This document shows positions 1-5,617 of a stretch of DNA of 5,617 nucleotides, one piece after another. The position numbers and the translations under genes were made by a program. Positions within the stretch are counted from its first letter, which is position 1. Every line of letters starts with the position of its first letter. The stretch is from NCBI GenBank assembly GCA_945873715.1, contig CAMCFL010000243.1:1-5617 (forward strand), in the 5' to 3' direction. Under the pieces are notes generated by a model that saw only the letters and a list, made by a program, of their open reading frames with translations, was not told the origin of the DNA and ran no database searches. Source of the stretch: Akkermansia muciniphila. Lineage in GTDB: Bacteria > Verrucomicrobiota > Verrucomicrobiia > Limisphaerales > UBA9464.

Positions 1-2
1 TA

Positions 3-23
3 CCCGGGGTGTTCCACCCCGGG
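3..23. repeat. Perfect GC-rich palindrome, REP-like hairpin
   Basis: CCCGGGGTG at 3-11 and CACCCCGGG at 15-23 form a perfect 9-bp stem around a 3-nt loop (TTC). It lies about 60 nt beyond the stop codon of the transposase remnant and 7 nt from a second hairpin, which is the usual layout of paired REP-type palindromes. There is no T-run on either side, so it is not a textbook intrinsic terminator, although it could still block transcription or protect a 3' end. The hairpin is seen directly. Its membership of a genome-wide repeat family is inference. Confidence 0.7.
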
Positions 24-29
24 CTAATC

Positions 30-54
30 GCTTGGATCCCTCCGGGATGGAGGC
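30..54. repeat. Second, imperfect palindrome of the pair
   Basis: ATCCC (36-40) pairs with GGGAT (44-48) around a 3-nt loop. The stem continues beyond a 2x2 GG/GG internal mismatch with 30-33 against 51-54, including one G-T wobble. It sits 6 nt from the perfect palindrome at 3-23, so the two make a tandem unit. No coding evidence was found in 1-81. It may be a REP-like element or lie in the flank of the adjacent insertion-sequence remnant; the terminal repeats of that element could not be identified. Confidence 0.5.
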
Positions 55-81
55 ATTGGGTCAGATCTGAGTGACACTTAC

Positions 82-570
82 TTAAGGCACGTTCGATGAG
101 CCTGAAGCGCCCGAATTCCTCGATTTCAAGCGACTTCTAAGAGCAATCCGGGGGTATTGTTTTCGTGGCTGGATCAGCATTGGGAACGGCTTGGGTCGGC
201 GTTTGGCGGCTCTGGGTTCCTTTCGTCCCGGTCTGCGGGGCACCAGGTCTTTGGCCACCGCCCGAAACAGTCCCCGTTGGAGTCGCCTCAGTGCCGTTAG
301 CGATCTGGCTCGGGCCATCCTGGGGCAGTACTGCCGGAGCCCATCGACCGTCCCCTTGAAACTCAATCGCTCCAGATCAGCTCCATGCCGGCAACTGGCC
401 TCGATCATCGTCATCCTGACCAGATTGTACGCGATCAGGCCCGCCAGGAGCCCCTTGGTCGCGATCTCCGGGCTTTGCGCACGCAGGTGCTCCATCTCCA
501 TCGTCGTCTTGAAGTCTCGGAACGACAGTTCGATGCGCCATCTGCGGATAGACCACTGCCGGTTCCCGGT
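82..570 (-). pseudogene. IS4-type DDE transposase, C-terminal remnant
   Basis: The frame encodes 162 residues ending in a TAA stop at 82-84. It contains the C-terminal part of an IS4-type DDE transposase. The segment RRWRIELSFRDFKTTM keeps the R-x3-E-x6-K part of the YREK signature: the catalytic Glu codon is at 529-531 and the Lys codon at 508-510. It is followed by MEMEHLRAQSPEIA and the helical LLAGLIAYNLVRMTM typical of this family, then a basic tail (RKEPRAAKRRPKPF). The first two catalytic Asp residues and the whole N-terminal domain are missing. The Tyr of YREK is a Ser, which suggests homology starts at about position 550. The remnant lies in the same frame as the upstream phosphodiesterase gene, separated only by the TGA at 571-573. 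The first in-frame ATG (499-501) lies after the catalytic Glu, so any product would be inactive. It is a decayed or recombined insertion sequence; 5' truncation is certain, its cause is not. Confidence 0.8.
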
Positions 571-1962
571 TCAGCCCACCACCGACTTGCGAATGACCTG
601 ATAGACGTCGGTGGCCGCCAGGGGGCCGACCGGGACGTGCGCGCCTCCGAGCAGGACCGGCCAGTCATCCTGGGAAGCGGGCCGGCAGCCGTGGGAACCC
701 TTGACCAGACGGGCGTCGAGTGGGATCAGATCCATCAGCATGCGGAACCCGAGTTTCTTCTGGAGCAGCTTCCAGGCGATCCGGAGCTTCACGGCCGACA
801 GGCTGGGATCGAGGAACAGTTCGACGGGGTCGTAGCCGGGCTTGCGATGGATGTCCACGCAGCGGGCGAAGTCCGGCGCCAGTTGATCCTCCAGCCAGTA
901 GTAGTAGGTGAACCAGGCATCCTGGTCGGAGAACACCACCAGATCGCCGGCGCGGGGGTGGTCGAGCCCGATCCGTCTTTTCCCGTCCTGATCCAGGACC
1001 AGGGCGATCCCGGGGGTCGATTCGAGCAGGGCCCGTACGGCGGGGAGCAGTGCGGGGTCCTGAACATGGACATGTGCCACCTGATGGTCGGCGACGGCAA
1101 ACACGCGCGATTGACCGGCATCCAGCAGTTCCAGGCCGAGTTCCTCCTTCACGGTGATCCAACCCTTCTCCCGGAACAGACGGTTGAGATGGATCGGCGT
1201 GTGGACGGGGGTGATCCCGTACTCGCTCAGGATCAGGACCTGCACCTGACGCGACTCGAAGAAATCAATGAGATCGCCAACGATGGTATCGATCCGGGCG
1301 AGGTCGGCGGGGATGGAAGGATGATCGGGACCCAGGCGCTGGAAGTTATAATCGAGGTGAGGCAGGTAGACGAGTTGGAGGGTGGGACGGTGTCGTTCCT
1401 CGATCCACATCGCGGAGTTGGCAATCCAGCGGGACGCCGCCTCCGGCGCGCCCTGAGGTGAAGGCAGGCCTGCCGCCGGTCCCCAGAAGGTGGGGAAGGG
1501 AAAGTTGCCGAGCGTGGCCTTCAGGCCCGGACGCAACTCGTAAGGCCAGGAGTAGATGTCGAACACCTTGCGTCCATCGGCCGGATAAATCGGGCGCGGC
1601 GTCACGGAGTAATCCGCGCTCGAATACATGTTATACCACCAAAAGGTCTTGGCGCAGGTGAAGCCCGGCAGCGCGGCGCGGAGGTCGTCCCAGATCTTTG
1701 GACCGTGGACGACGTGATTGGACTGTTTCCAGAACTGCACTTCCGCCAGTTCCCGATGATACCAACCGTTGGCGACGATCCCATGGCCCGAAGGAGGGCG
1801 ACCGGTGACATAGGTCGACTGCGCAGTGCAGGTCAGCGCCGGCAAGGCTGGGTCGATGACGGAGAGTTGGCTGCGTTGGCGGAACTTCAGGAGCCGCGGC
1901 ATGTGCGGCCCAATGAGGGAACGGGTGAGCCCAACGACATTGAGGACGGCGATGCGCTGCAT
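571..1962 (-). CDS. Type I phosphodiesterase / nucleotide pyrophosphatase family protein
   Basis: The 463-aa protein belongs to the alkaline-phosphatase superfamily (type I phosphodiesterase/nucleotide pyrophosphatase, PF01663-like). The start of the fold is clear: AVLNVVGL at residues 5-12, then LTCTAQSTYVTG (43-54) with Thr44 at the nucleophile position, PPSGHGIVANGW (56-67), and LPHLD (200-204). It has no signal peptide or membrane segment, so it is probably cytoplasmic. Several ligands of the usual two-metal site are changed: Asn8 for the first Asp, Gln208 where D-x3-H expects His, and SEYG (246-249) instead of SDHG. Asp204 and a late His (GSHG, 422-425) remain, and DHQVAH (292-297) may supply other ligands. 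From memory, this variant pattern resembles the phosphodiesterase-type protein of ebo clusters, so it may be normal for a subfamily. The ATG is the only good start (no ATG, GTG or TTG before the upstream stop at 1990-1992) and matches the expected N-terminus, but no Shine-Dalgarno is visible. It follows larC by 53 nt. Substrate unknown. Confidence 0.85.
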   Translation of the reverse strand: MQRIAVLNVVGLTRSLIGPHMPRLLKFRQRSQLSVIDPALPALTCTAQSTYVTGRPPSGHGIVANGWYHRELAEVQFWKQSNHVVHGPKIWDDLRAALPGFTCAKTFWWYNMYSSADYSVTPRPIYPADGRKVFDIYSWPYELRPGLKATLGNFPFPTFWGPAAGLPSPQGAPEAASRWIANSAMWIEERHRPTLQLVYLPHLDYNFQRLGPDHPSIPADLARIDTIVGDLIDFFESRQVQVLILSEYGITPVHTPIHLNRLFREKGWITVKEELGLELLDAGQSRVFAVADHQVAHVHVQDPALLPAVRALLESTPGIALVLDQDGKRRIGLDHPRAGDLVVFSDQDAWFTYYYWLEDQLAPDFARCVDIHRKPGYDPVELFLDPSLSAVKLRIAWKLLQKKLGFRMLMDLIPLDARLVKGSHGCRPASQDDWPVLLGGAHVPVGPLAATDVYQVIRKSVVG

Positions 1963-2015
1963 CAGGTGGGGATCGGATGAGGTTGAGACTCAGTTTGAGT
2001 GGAGGAATGGCCGGT

Positions 2016-3287
2016 TCATTTGCTGGTCCCGAGTGCGGAAGCAGCCACGACGGCGGCGGTGTAGACCTCCTTCACCGGGACTCCGGCCATCGACGCAATG
2101 GATCGACAGCTTTCGAACTCCGGGGCGATCTGCACGATCCGGCCCGAGAGTCGTCCCAGCTTGACCTTCACGGTTCCAAAACCGGTCTTCACCTCGGCGA
2201 ACTCCCGTCGCAGCTTCCGACGGGCCGCCATCGTCTGCCGCACGCCGAAGGCACTGGTCTCGGTCAGGAGGAACTCGGTGAAGGCGTCCGCATCCTCCGG
2301 CGGACACAGCAGGGTGAGCAGCACGCCCGGACGCTGCTTCTTCATCTGCACCGGGGTGTGGAAGGCGTCGAGCGCCCCGAGTCGCAGGGCCTTTTCCAGC
2401 ACCGCTCCGAGAATCTCCGGATTCAGGTCGTCGATGTTCGTCTCCAGCACCGCCACGGTGTCGGACTCCCAGTCCAGCGAAGCCGGGGCCGCCGCTTCCT
2501 CCCAGAGGATCGCCCTCAGGACATTGGGCCGGGAACGATGGTCCCGCGTGCCCAGCCCATAGCCGATCCGGGCACCCACCACGCCCTGCATCGGACCGAA
2601 AGAGGTAGCGAATTCCGCCAGCAACGCAGCTCCCGTTGGGGTGACCATCTCGTGGGGTTCTTCGCACTGGGCGATGGCGATGCCGCGGGTCCCGAGGATC
2701 TCGAGGGTCGCCGCTGCCGGCAACGGCATCCGCCCGTGGGCGCATCGGACGAATCCGGTGCCCTCCACCACGGCACTGGCCGTGACGACCGGACACCCCA
2801 GCATTTCGAGGGCAATGCACGCACCCACGATGTCCACGATCGAATCCACCGCGCCGACCTCGTGGAACTGGACGCGTTCGGCGGGGAGTCCATGGATCTT
2901 GCCTTCGGCGCAAGCGATGCGCTGGAAGACGGCGAGAGCCCGTTCGCGAACCCAGGGTGAAAGGGTGCTGGCTCCGATCAGGTCCCGGATCTGGGCGTGA
3001 TCGCGTCCATGGGTGTGATCGGAATCCGGTCCGTGGTCATGGCCATGTGAGTGTGCGTGGGTGGTGTCATGGCTGTGGCCGCAATCGGTGCCGGCGAGGT
3101 GCACATCGAACTTGGTGCCGTGGATGGCCGCCTTGAGCTTCCGCTCGGCATGAAGGTGGTAGCCGTCCAGAGGCAACCGTCGCAGCTCATGTTCCAGTTG
3201 GCGGGCGTCGACGCCCAGGTCGAGGAGGGCTCCGACGAACATGTCGCCGGCGATGCCGGCGGAGAGGTCCAGGTGCAGGCGTTTCAC
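2016..3287 (-). CDS. larC: Nickel-pincer cofactor biosynthesis protein LarC (nickel insertase)
   Basis: LarC inserts nickel into pyridinium-3,5-bisthiocarboxylic acid mononucleotide in a CTP-dependent reaction, the last step in making the NPN cofactor of LarA-type enzymes. The 423-aa protein shows the family hallmarks in order: LDLSAGIAGDMFVGALLD (6-23), FHEVGAVDSIVDIVG (141-155), GTGFVRCAHGRMPLP (176-190), PTGAALL (217-223), the acidic ETNIDDLNPE (282-291) and MKKQRPG (315-321). Residues 71-97 form a His-rich loop with ten His, a probable nickel-binding or storage segment. In Lactiplantibacillus plantarum the N- and C-terminal parts are joined by programmed frameshifting. Here the region corresponding roughly to that junction (about residues 262-282) is read continuously. 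The start is GTG at 3285-3287, chosen because the N-terminus matches the family and the codon overlaps the larB stop as GTGA, which points to translational coupling; no Shine-Dalgarno is visible. Confidence 0.96.
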   Translation of the reverse strand: MKRLHLDLSAGIAGDMFVGALLDLGVDARQLEHELRRLPLDGYHLHAERKLKAAIHGTKFDVHLAGTDCGHSHDTTHAHSHGHDHGPDSDHTHGRDHAQIRDLIGASTLSPWVRERALAVFQRIACAEGKIHGLPAERVQFHEVGAVDSIVDIVGACIALEMLGCPVVTASAVVEGTGFVRCAHGRMPLPAAATLEILGTRGIAIAQCEEPHEMVTPTGAALLAEFATSFGPMQGVVGARIGYGLGTRDHRSRPNVLRAILWEEAAAPASLDWESDTVAVLETNIDDLNPEILGAVLEKALRLGALDAFHTPVQMKKQRPGVLLTLLCPPEDADAFTEFLLTETSAFGVRQTMAARRKLRREFAEVKTGFGTVKVKLGRLSGRIVQIAPEFESCRSIASMAGVPVKEVYTAAVVAASALGTSK

Positions 3288-4039
3288 GGGTGGGCGAGGG
3301 TGTTGATGGCGTTGGCGGCGTAACCAGCACCAAAGCCGTTGTCGATGTTGACGACCGTCAGCCCGCTGGCGCAGGAGTTGAGCATGCCCAGCAGTGCCGT
3401 CAGACCCCCGAAATGGGATCCGTAGCCGACGCTGGTCGGCACGCCGATGATCGGGGCGGCGATGAGTCCACCAACGACCGAGGGCAGGGCGGCTTCCATC
3501 CCGGCGACGACGATGACCACCGAAGCCTGCTGGATTTCGGGCAACCGGCGCAGGAGACGATGGAGACCGGCGACGCCGACGTCATAGATCCGTTGCACGT
3601 GATTGCCCATGAACTCGGCGGTGACCGCGGCCTCTTCGGCGACCGGAAGATCCGTGGTGCCGGCGGCGACCACGGCGATCATGCCGCCGCGCTTCGGGAG
3701 GGGGGAGGTTTCGACGGTCAGACAGCGGGCCATTTCGTGGTGGAGGGCGTTCGGGAATACCAACCGAAGGGCCTCGGCGTGCTCCCGTGTCACCCGGGTG
3801 GCCAGCACGCGGTGGTCGGCCTCGACGATCCGGGCGGCGATGGCGACCAACTGTTCCGGGGTCTTCCCGGCACCGAAGATGACTTCGGGAAAACCCTTCC
3901 GGAGCGCCCGGTGGGTATCCACGACGGCGAAGCCCAGGTCGGTGACGGGAGCGGCCTGGAATGCGTGCAGGACCGCTGGGCGGTCCACCTCACCGCGTTG
4001 GAAGCGGTCGAGAAGCGATGCGGCTTCGGATGGCGACAT
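3284..4039 (-). CDS. larB: LarB, pyridinium-3,5-biscarboxylic acid mononucleotide synthase
   Basis: LarB carries out the first committed step of NPN cofactor synthesis. It carboxylates the pyridine ring of nicotinic acid adenine dinucleotide and hydrolyses the phosphoanhydride, giving the biscarboxylated mononucleotide and AMP. The C-terminal half has the PurE-like fold: KRGGMIAVVAAGTTDLPVAEEA (residues 116-137), VVAGMEAALPSVVGGL (177-192), GVPTSVGYG (199-207) and VVNIDNGFGAGY (229-240). Cys223 in MLNSCASG should be the conserved catalytic Cys (Cys221 in L. plantarum LarB). The ATG at 4037-4039 gives 251 aa, close to the usual family length. The frame stays open 49 codons further upstream, but that part runs through the intergenic hairpins and has no family similarity. 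A good Shine-Dalgarno is not visible. It is the first gene of a probable larB-larC-phosphodiesterase unit. Confidence 0.95.
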   Translation of the reverse strand: MSPSEAASLLDRFQRGEVDRPAVLHAFQAAPVTDLGFAVVDTHRALRKGFPEVIFGAGKTPEQLVAIAARIVEADHRVLATRVTREHAEALRLVFPNALHHEMARCLTVETSPLPKRGGMIAVVAAGTTDLPVAEEAAVTAEFMGNHVQRIYDVGVAGLHRLLRRLPEIQQASVVIVVAGMEAALPSVVGGLIAAPIIGVPTSVGYGSHFGGLTALLGMLNSCASGLTVVNIDNGFGAGYAANAINTLAHP

Positions 4040-4069
4040 GCCCCGACTGTAGCCGAGGGGCCTCCGGGA

Positions 4070-4087
4070 TGCAGTCGAAGAACTGCA
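4070..4087 (-). other. Small hairpin in the larB leader
   Basis: TGCAGT at 4070-4075 and ACTGCA at 4082-4087 form a perfect 6-bp stem with a 6-nt loop, reading TCTTCG on the minus strand. It lies 30 nt upstream of the larB ATG. It could be a leader RNA hairpin or an operator-like dyad, or it may be chance. No riboswitch fold known to me and no clear -10/-35 pair could be assigned around it. Confidence 0.3.
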
Positions 4088-4128
4088 CCGCTCAGCGATG
4101 GGGCCTCTTGAGACGGTGATGGCTGTAG

Positions 4129-4180
4129 GCCGCCTGTCCTCAGGCGGCGAAGGCAGAAGCGCCCGCTGAGGGCAGCGGGC
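4129..4180. repeat. Tandem hairpin pair between gltB and larB (REP-like)
   Basis: There are two perfect hairpins, each with an 8-bp stem and a 4-nt loop. GCCGCCTG (4129-4136) pairs with CAGGCGGC (4141-4148), and GCCCGCTG (4161-4168) pairs with CAGCGGGC (4173-4180). They are 12 nt apart and their arms resemble each other, so they look like one paired REP-type unit. On the minus strand they lie 44 to 96 nt beyond the gltB stop and before larB, where they could stabilise the gltB transcript or reduce read-through. There is no T-run, so they are not called an intrinsic terminator. They differ in sequence from the pair at 3-54, so two repeat types may be present. Confidence 0.65.
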
Positions 4181-4224
4181 CTGCAACCGTCAAAACAAAC
4201 TCAGGATGCACCGCCCAGCGACGC

Positions 4225-5617
4225 TCAGTATCCCCCGCGGGCCACTGGCTTGGCCTCGGAGACCGGTTGGGCCGACGCCTTCTCGGGTTCGTGCACCGGT
4301 TGCTGCGCGGGTCGGGCTTCGGAGGGATTCGGCACCACCACCAGGAACTGACTCCTGGAGAGAGCCCAGTCGGCAAGCAGTTGTCGCGCCCGCGGCGATT
4401 CGGTGAGCTCGAGATGCCGGGTGATCAGTCGCTCGACGGCGCTGGATTCATCCGCGTCGGTGAGGCGTTCGAGGCTCACCATCCCCGGATTGTGCCGATC
4501 CGGGAGCCGATGGTGGGGGTCCCACACATAGGCGCGTCCGCCGGACATGCCGGCACCGAAATTGCGGCCGGTTTCGCCCAGGACCACCACGGTTCCGCCC
4601 GTCATGTACTCGCAGGCGTGGTCGCCGACGCTCTCGACGACGGCAATGCCGCCGGAGTTGCGGACGGCGAAGCGTTCCCCGGCACCACCGGCGGCGAACA
4701 GTTCACCCCCGGTGGCACCGTAGAGGGAGGTGTTGCCGCAGATGGAGTTGGTGGCCCACTCGTAGCCCATGCCCTCCGGTGGACGGATCGCGATCCGGCC
4801 CCCGTTCATGCCCTTGCCCACGTAATCGTTGGCCTCGCCGGTGAGGTGGAGTTCGACGCCCTTGGCGAGGAAGCAGCCAAGGCTCTGGCCTGCGGAACCG
4901 CGCAGTGCAATCTGGATGGCGGAACCGTCCGGCAGGCCCTTTTCACCGTAGACATAACCGATGTGTCCCGAGACGCGGGTGCCGATGTTGCGGTGGACAT
5001 TGGTCACCTTGTAGGTGAGTTGGGCTGTTCCATTGCCCTGAAGCGCCACCCGCGCGTCGGTCATGATCCGATCATCGAGTGAGGAATCGCCGAAGCGTTC
5101 ATTCCGTTCCCGGGTATGGAGGCGGGTCGCTGCTCCGGTGGGGTCAACCTGGGTGAGCAGTCGTTCGATCTCGAGTGTGGCGGCCTTCTCACGGACTTCC
5201 TCGGGGAGTTCCTCGACCGGCCGCCTCTGAAGCAGTTCCGTCCGTCCAACCAGGTCGTCGAGCCGGGTGAATCCCAGTTGGGCGAGGATCTCGCGAACCT
5301 CCTGGGCCACGCCATTGAAGTAGGCGACCACGTTCTCGGGTTTGCCCCGGAACTTGAGCCGGAGCTCCTCTTTCTGGGTCGCCACGCCGACGGGACAGGT
5401 GTTGAGGTGGCACACGCGGAACATGGCGCATCCCGCGGCAACCAGGGCGGCCGTGCCGAAGTTGAATTCCTCTGCGCCCAGAAGGGCGGCAATGACGATG
5501 TCGCGCCCGGTCTTCATCCCACCGTCCGTCCGCAGCACGATGCGCGAACGGAGGTCATTCAACATGAGCGTCTGCTGGGCCTCGGCGACGCCGAATTCCC
5601 AGGGGCCGCCGGTGTTC
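4225..5617 (-). CDS. gltB: Glutamate synthase large subunit, C-terminal part (5' end outside window)
   Basis: Glutamate synthase makes two glutamates from glutamine and 2-oxoglutarate using NADPH or reduced ferredoxin. The window holds the last 463 residues; the gene runs off the right edge, so the glutamine amidotransferase and central domains are missing. The first part ends the FMN/2-oxoglutarate domain: GGPWEFGVAEAQQTL, TDGGMKTGRDIVIAALLGAE, then C-x5-C-x4-C (fragment residues 63, 69 and 74, in CAMFRVCHLNTC), the three ligands of the [3Fe-4S] cluster. The second part is the GXGXG beta-helix domain (roughly 185-380), with GKGMNGGRIAI and GAGMSGGRAYVWD. The usual lysine-rich end (FVKVMP and beyond) is replaced by FLVVVPNPSE and a tail of about 30 residues rich in Pro, Glu and Ala, ending ARGGY. 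The stop is TGA at 4225-4227. No gltD follows; larB is next, after 185 nt. Whether it is the NADPH or the ferredoxin type cannot be told from this part. Confidence 0.95.
   Translation of the reverse strand, partial: NTGGPWEFGVAEAQQTLMLNDLRSRIVLRTDGGMKTGRDIVIAALLGAEEFNFGTAALVAAGCAMFRVCHLNTCPVGVATQKEELRLKFRGKPENVVAYFNGVAQEVREILAQLGFTRLDDLVGRTELLQRRPVEELPEEVREKAATLEIERLLTQVDPTGAATRLHTRERNERFGDSSLDDRIMTDARVALQGNGTAQLTYKVTNVHRNIGTRVSGHIGYVYGEKGLPDGSAIQIALRGSAGQSLGCFLAKGVELHLTGEANDYVGKGMNGGRIAIRPPEGMGYEWATNSICGNTSLYGATGGELFAAGGAGERFAVRNSGGIAVVESVGDHACEYMTGGTVVVLGETGRNFGAGMSGGRAYVWDPHHRLPDRHNPGMVSLERLTDADESSAVERLITRHLELTESPRARQLLADWALSRSQFLVVVPNPSEARPAQQPVHEPEKASAQPVSEAKPVARGGY

Noticed and set aside
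571..573. TGA between phosphodiesterase and transposase frames as selenocysteine or programmed read-through
   Set aside because: The downstream sequence is a foreign transposase domain and no SECIS-like hairpin was evident directly after the codon. Junction by insertion or recombination is simpler.
385..1461. Long open frame of 358 codons on the plus strand
   Set aside because: It lies antisense to the transposase remnant and the phosphodiesterase. Its translation is rich in Asp, Gly and His-Arg runs without any recognisable domain, and it is explained by GC-rich third positions on the opposite strand.
1988..2000. ACTCA/TGAGT dyad in the gap between larC and the phosphodiesterase
   Set aside because: A 5-bp stem with a 3-nt loop is too short to distinguish from chance and has no T-run, so it is not called a terminator or operator.
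1977..2960. Plus-strand frame of 327 codons
   Set aside because: It is antisense to larC, whose conserved motifs are unmistakable; the plus frame shows no family motif.
3290..4111. Plus-strand frame of 273 codons
   Set aside because: It is antisense to larB and has a low-complexity, Gly/Asp-rich translation with no domain.
4040..4186. Longer LarB with 49 extra N-terminal residues
   Set aside because: The extension reads through the hairpin region, has no LarB similarity, and would make the protein longer than the family norm of about 250 residues. The ATG at 4037-4039 fits better.
4040..4224. Promoter or riboswitch upstream of larB
   Set aside because: A TTGACG-like box occurs on the minus strand near 4190, but no matching -10 box was found at suitable spacing and no known riboswitch fold was recognised.
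4267..5082. Plus-strand frame of 271 codons
   Set aside because: It is antisense to the GXGXG domain of GltB; the repeat-like Gly/Ala/Asp pattern mirrors that domain.

Overview
The window is GC-rich, and all coding evidence lies on the minus strand. Read in the direction of transcription (right to left) it holds the 3' part of a glutamate synthase large subunit gene (gltB), a 185-nt spacer with hairpins, larB, larC, a type I phosphodiesterase-family gene, and a 5'-truncated transposase remnant. The last bases (1-60) carry two short palindromes. No tRNA, rRNA or CRISPR array was seen.

The organism is probably a Verrucomicrobiota bacterium or a relative in the PVC group. This inference rests on the overall feel of the proteins, the weak or absent Shine-Dalgarno sequences, and the paired GC-rich palindromes between genes, of a kind I associate with those genomes. 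Nothing in the window proves it.

Region by region: 1-60, two tandem hairpins (REP-like). 82-570, C-terminal part of an IS4-type DDE transposase, cut off abruptly where the next gene ends. 571-1962, a 463-aa alkaline-phosphatase-superfamily protein in which several canonical metal ligands are replaced. 2016-3287, larC as one uninterrupted 423-aa frame with a His-rich loop. 3284-4039, larB (251 aa), overlapping larC by 4 nt (GTGA). 4040-4224, a non-coding spacer with two 8-bp-stem hairpins and a third, smaller one near larB. 4225 to the right edge, the C-terminal 463 residues of GltB with an unusual Pro/Glu/Ala-rich tail.

LarB and LarC are the first and last enzymes in making the nickel-pincer nucleotide (NPN) cofactor from nicotinic acid adenine dinucleotide. 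LarE (sulfur insertion) and a LarA-type enzyme that would use the cofactor are not in the window. The phosphodiesterase gene follows larC on the same strand after 53 nt, so it may be co-transcribed. A role in cofactor metabolism is only a hypothesis; the protein also resembles the phosphodiesterase-type member of ebo gene clusters. The gltB gene looks like a separate transcription unit, divided from larB by the hairpin spacer.
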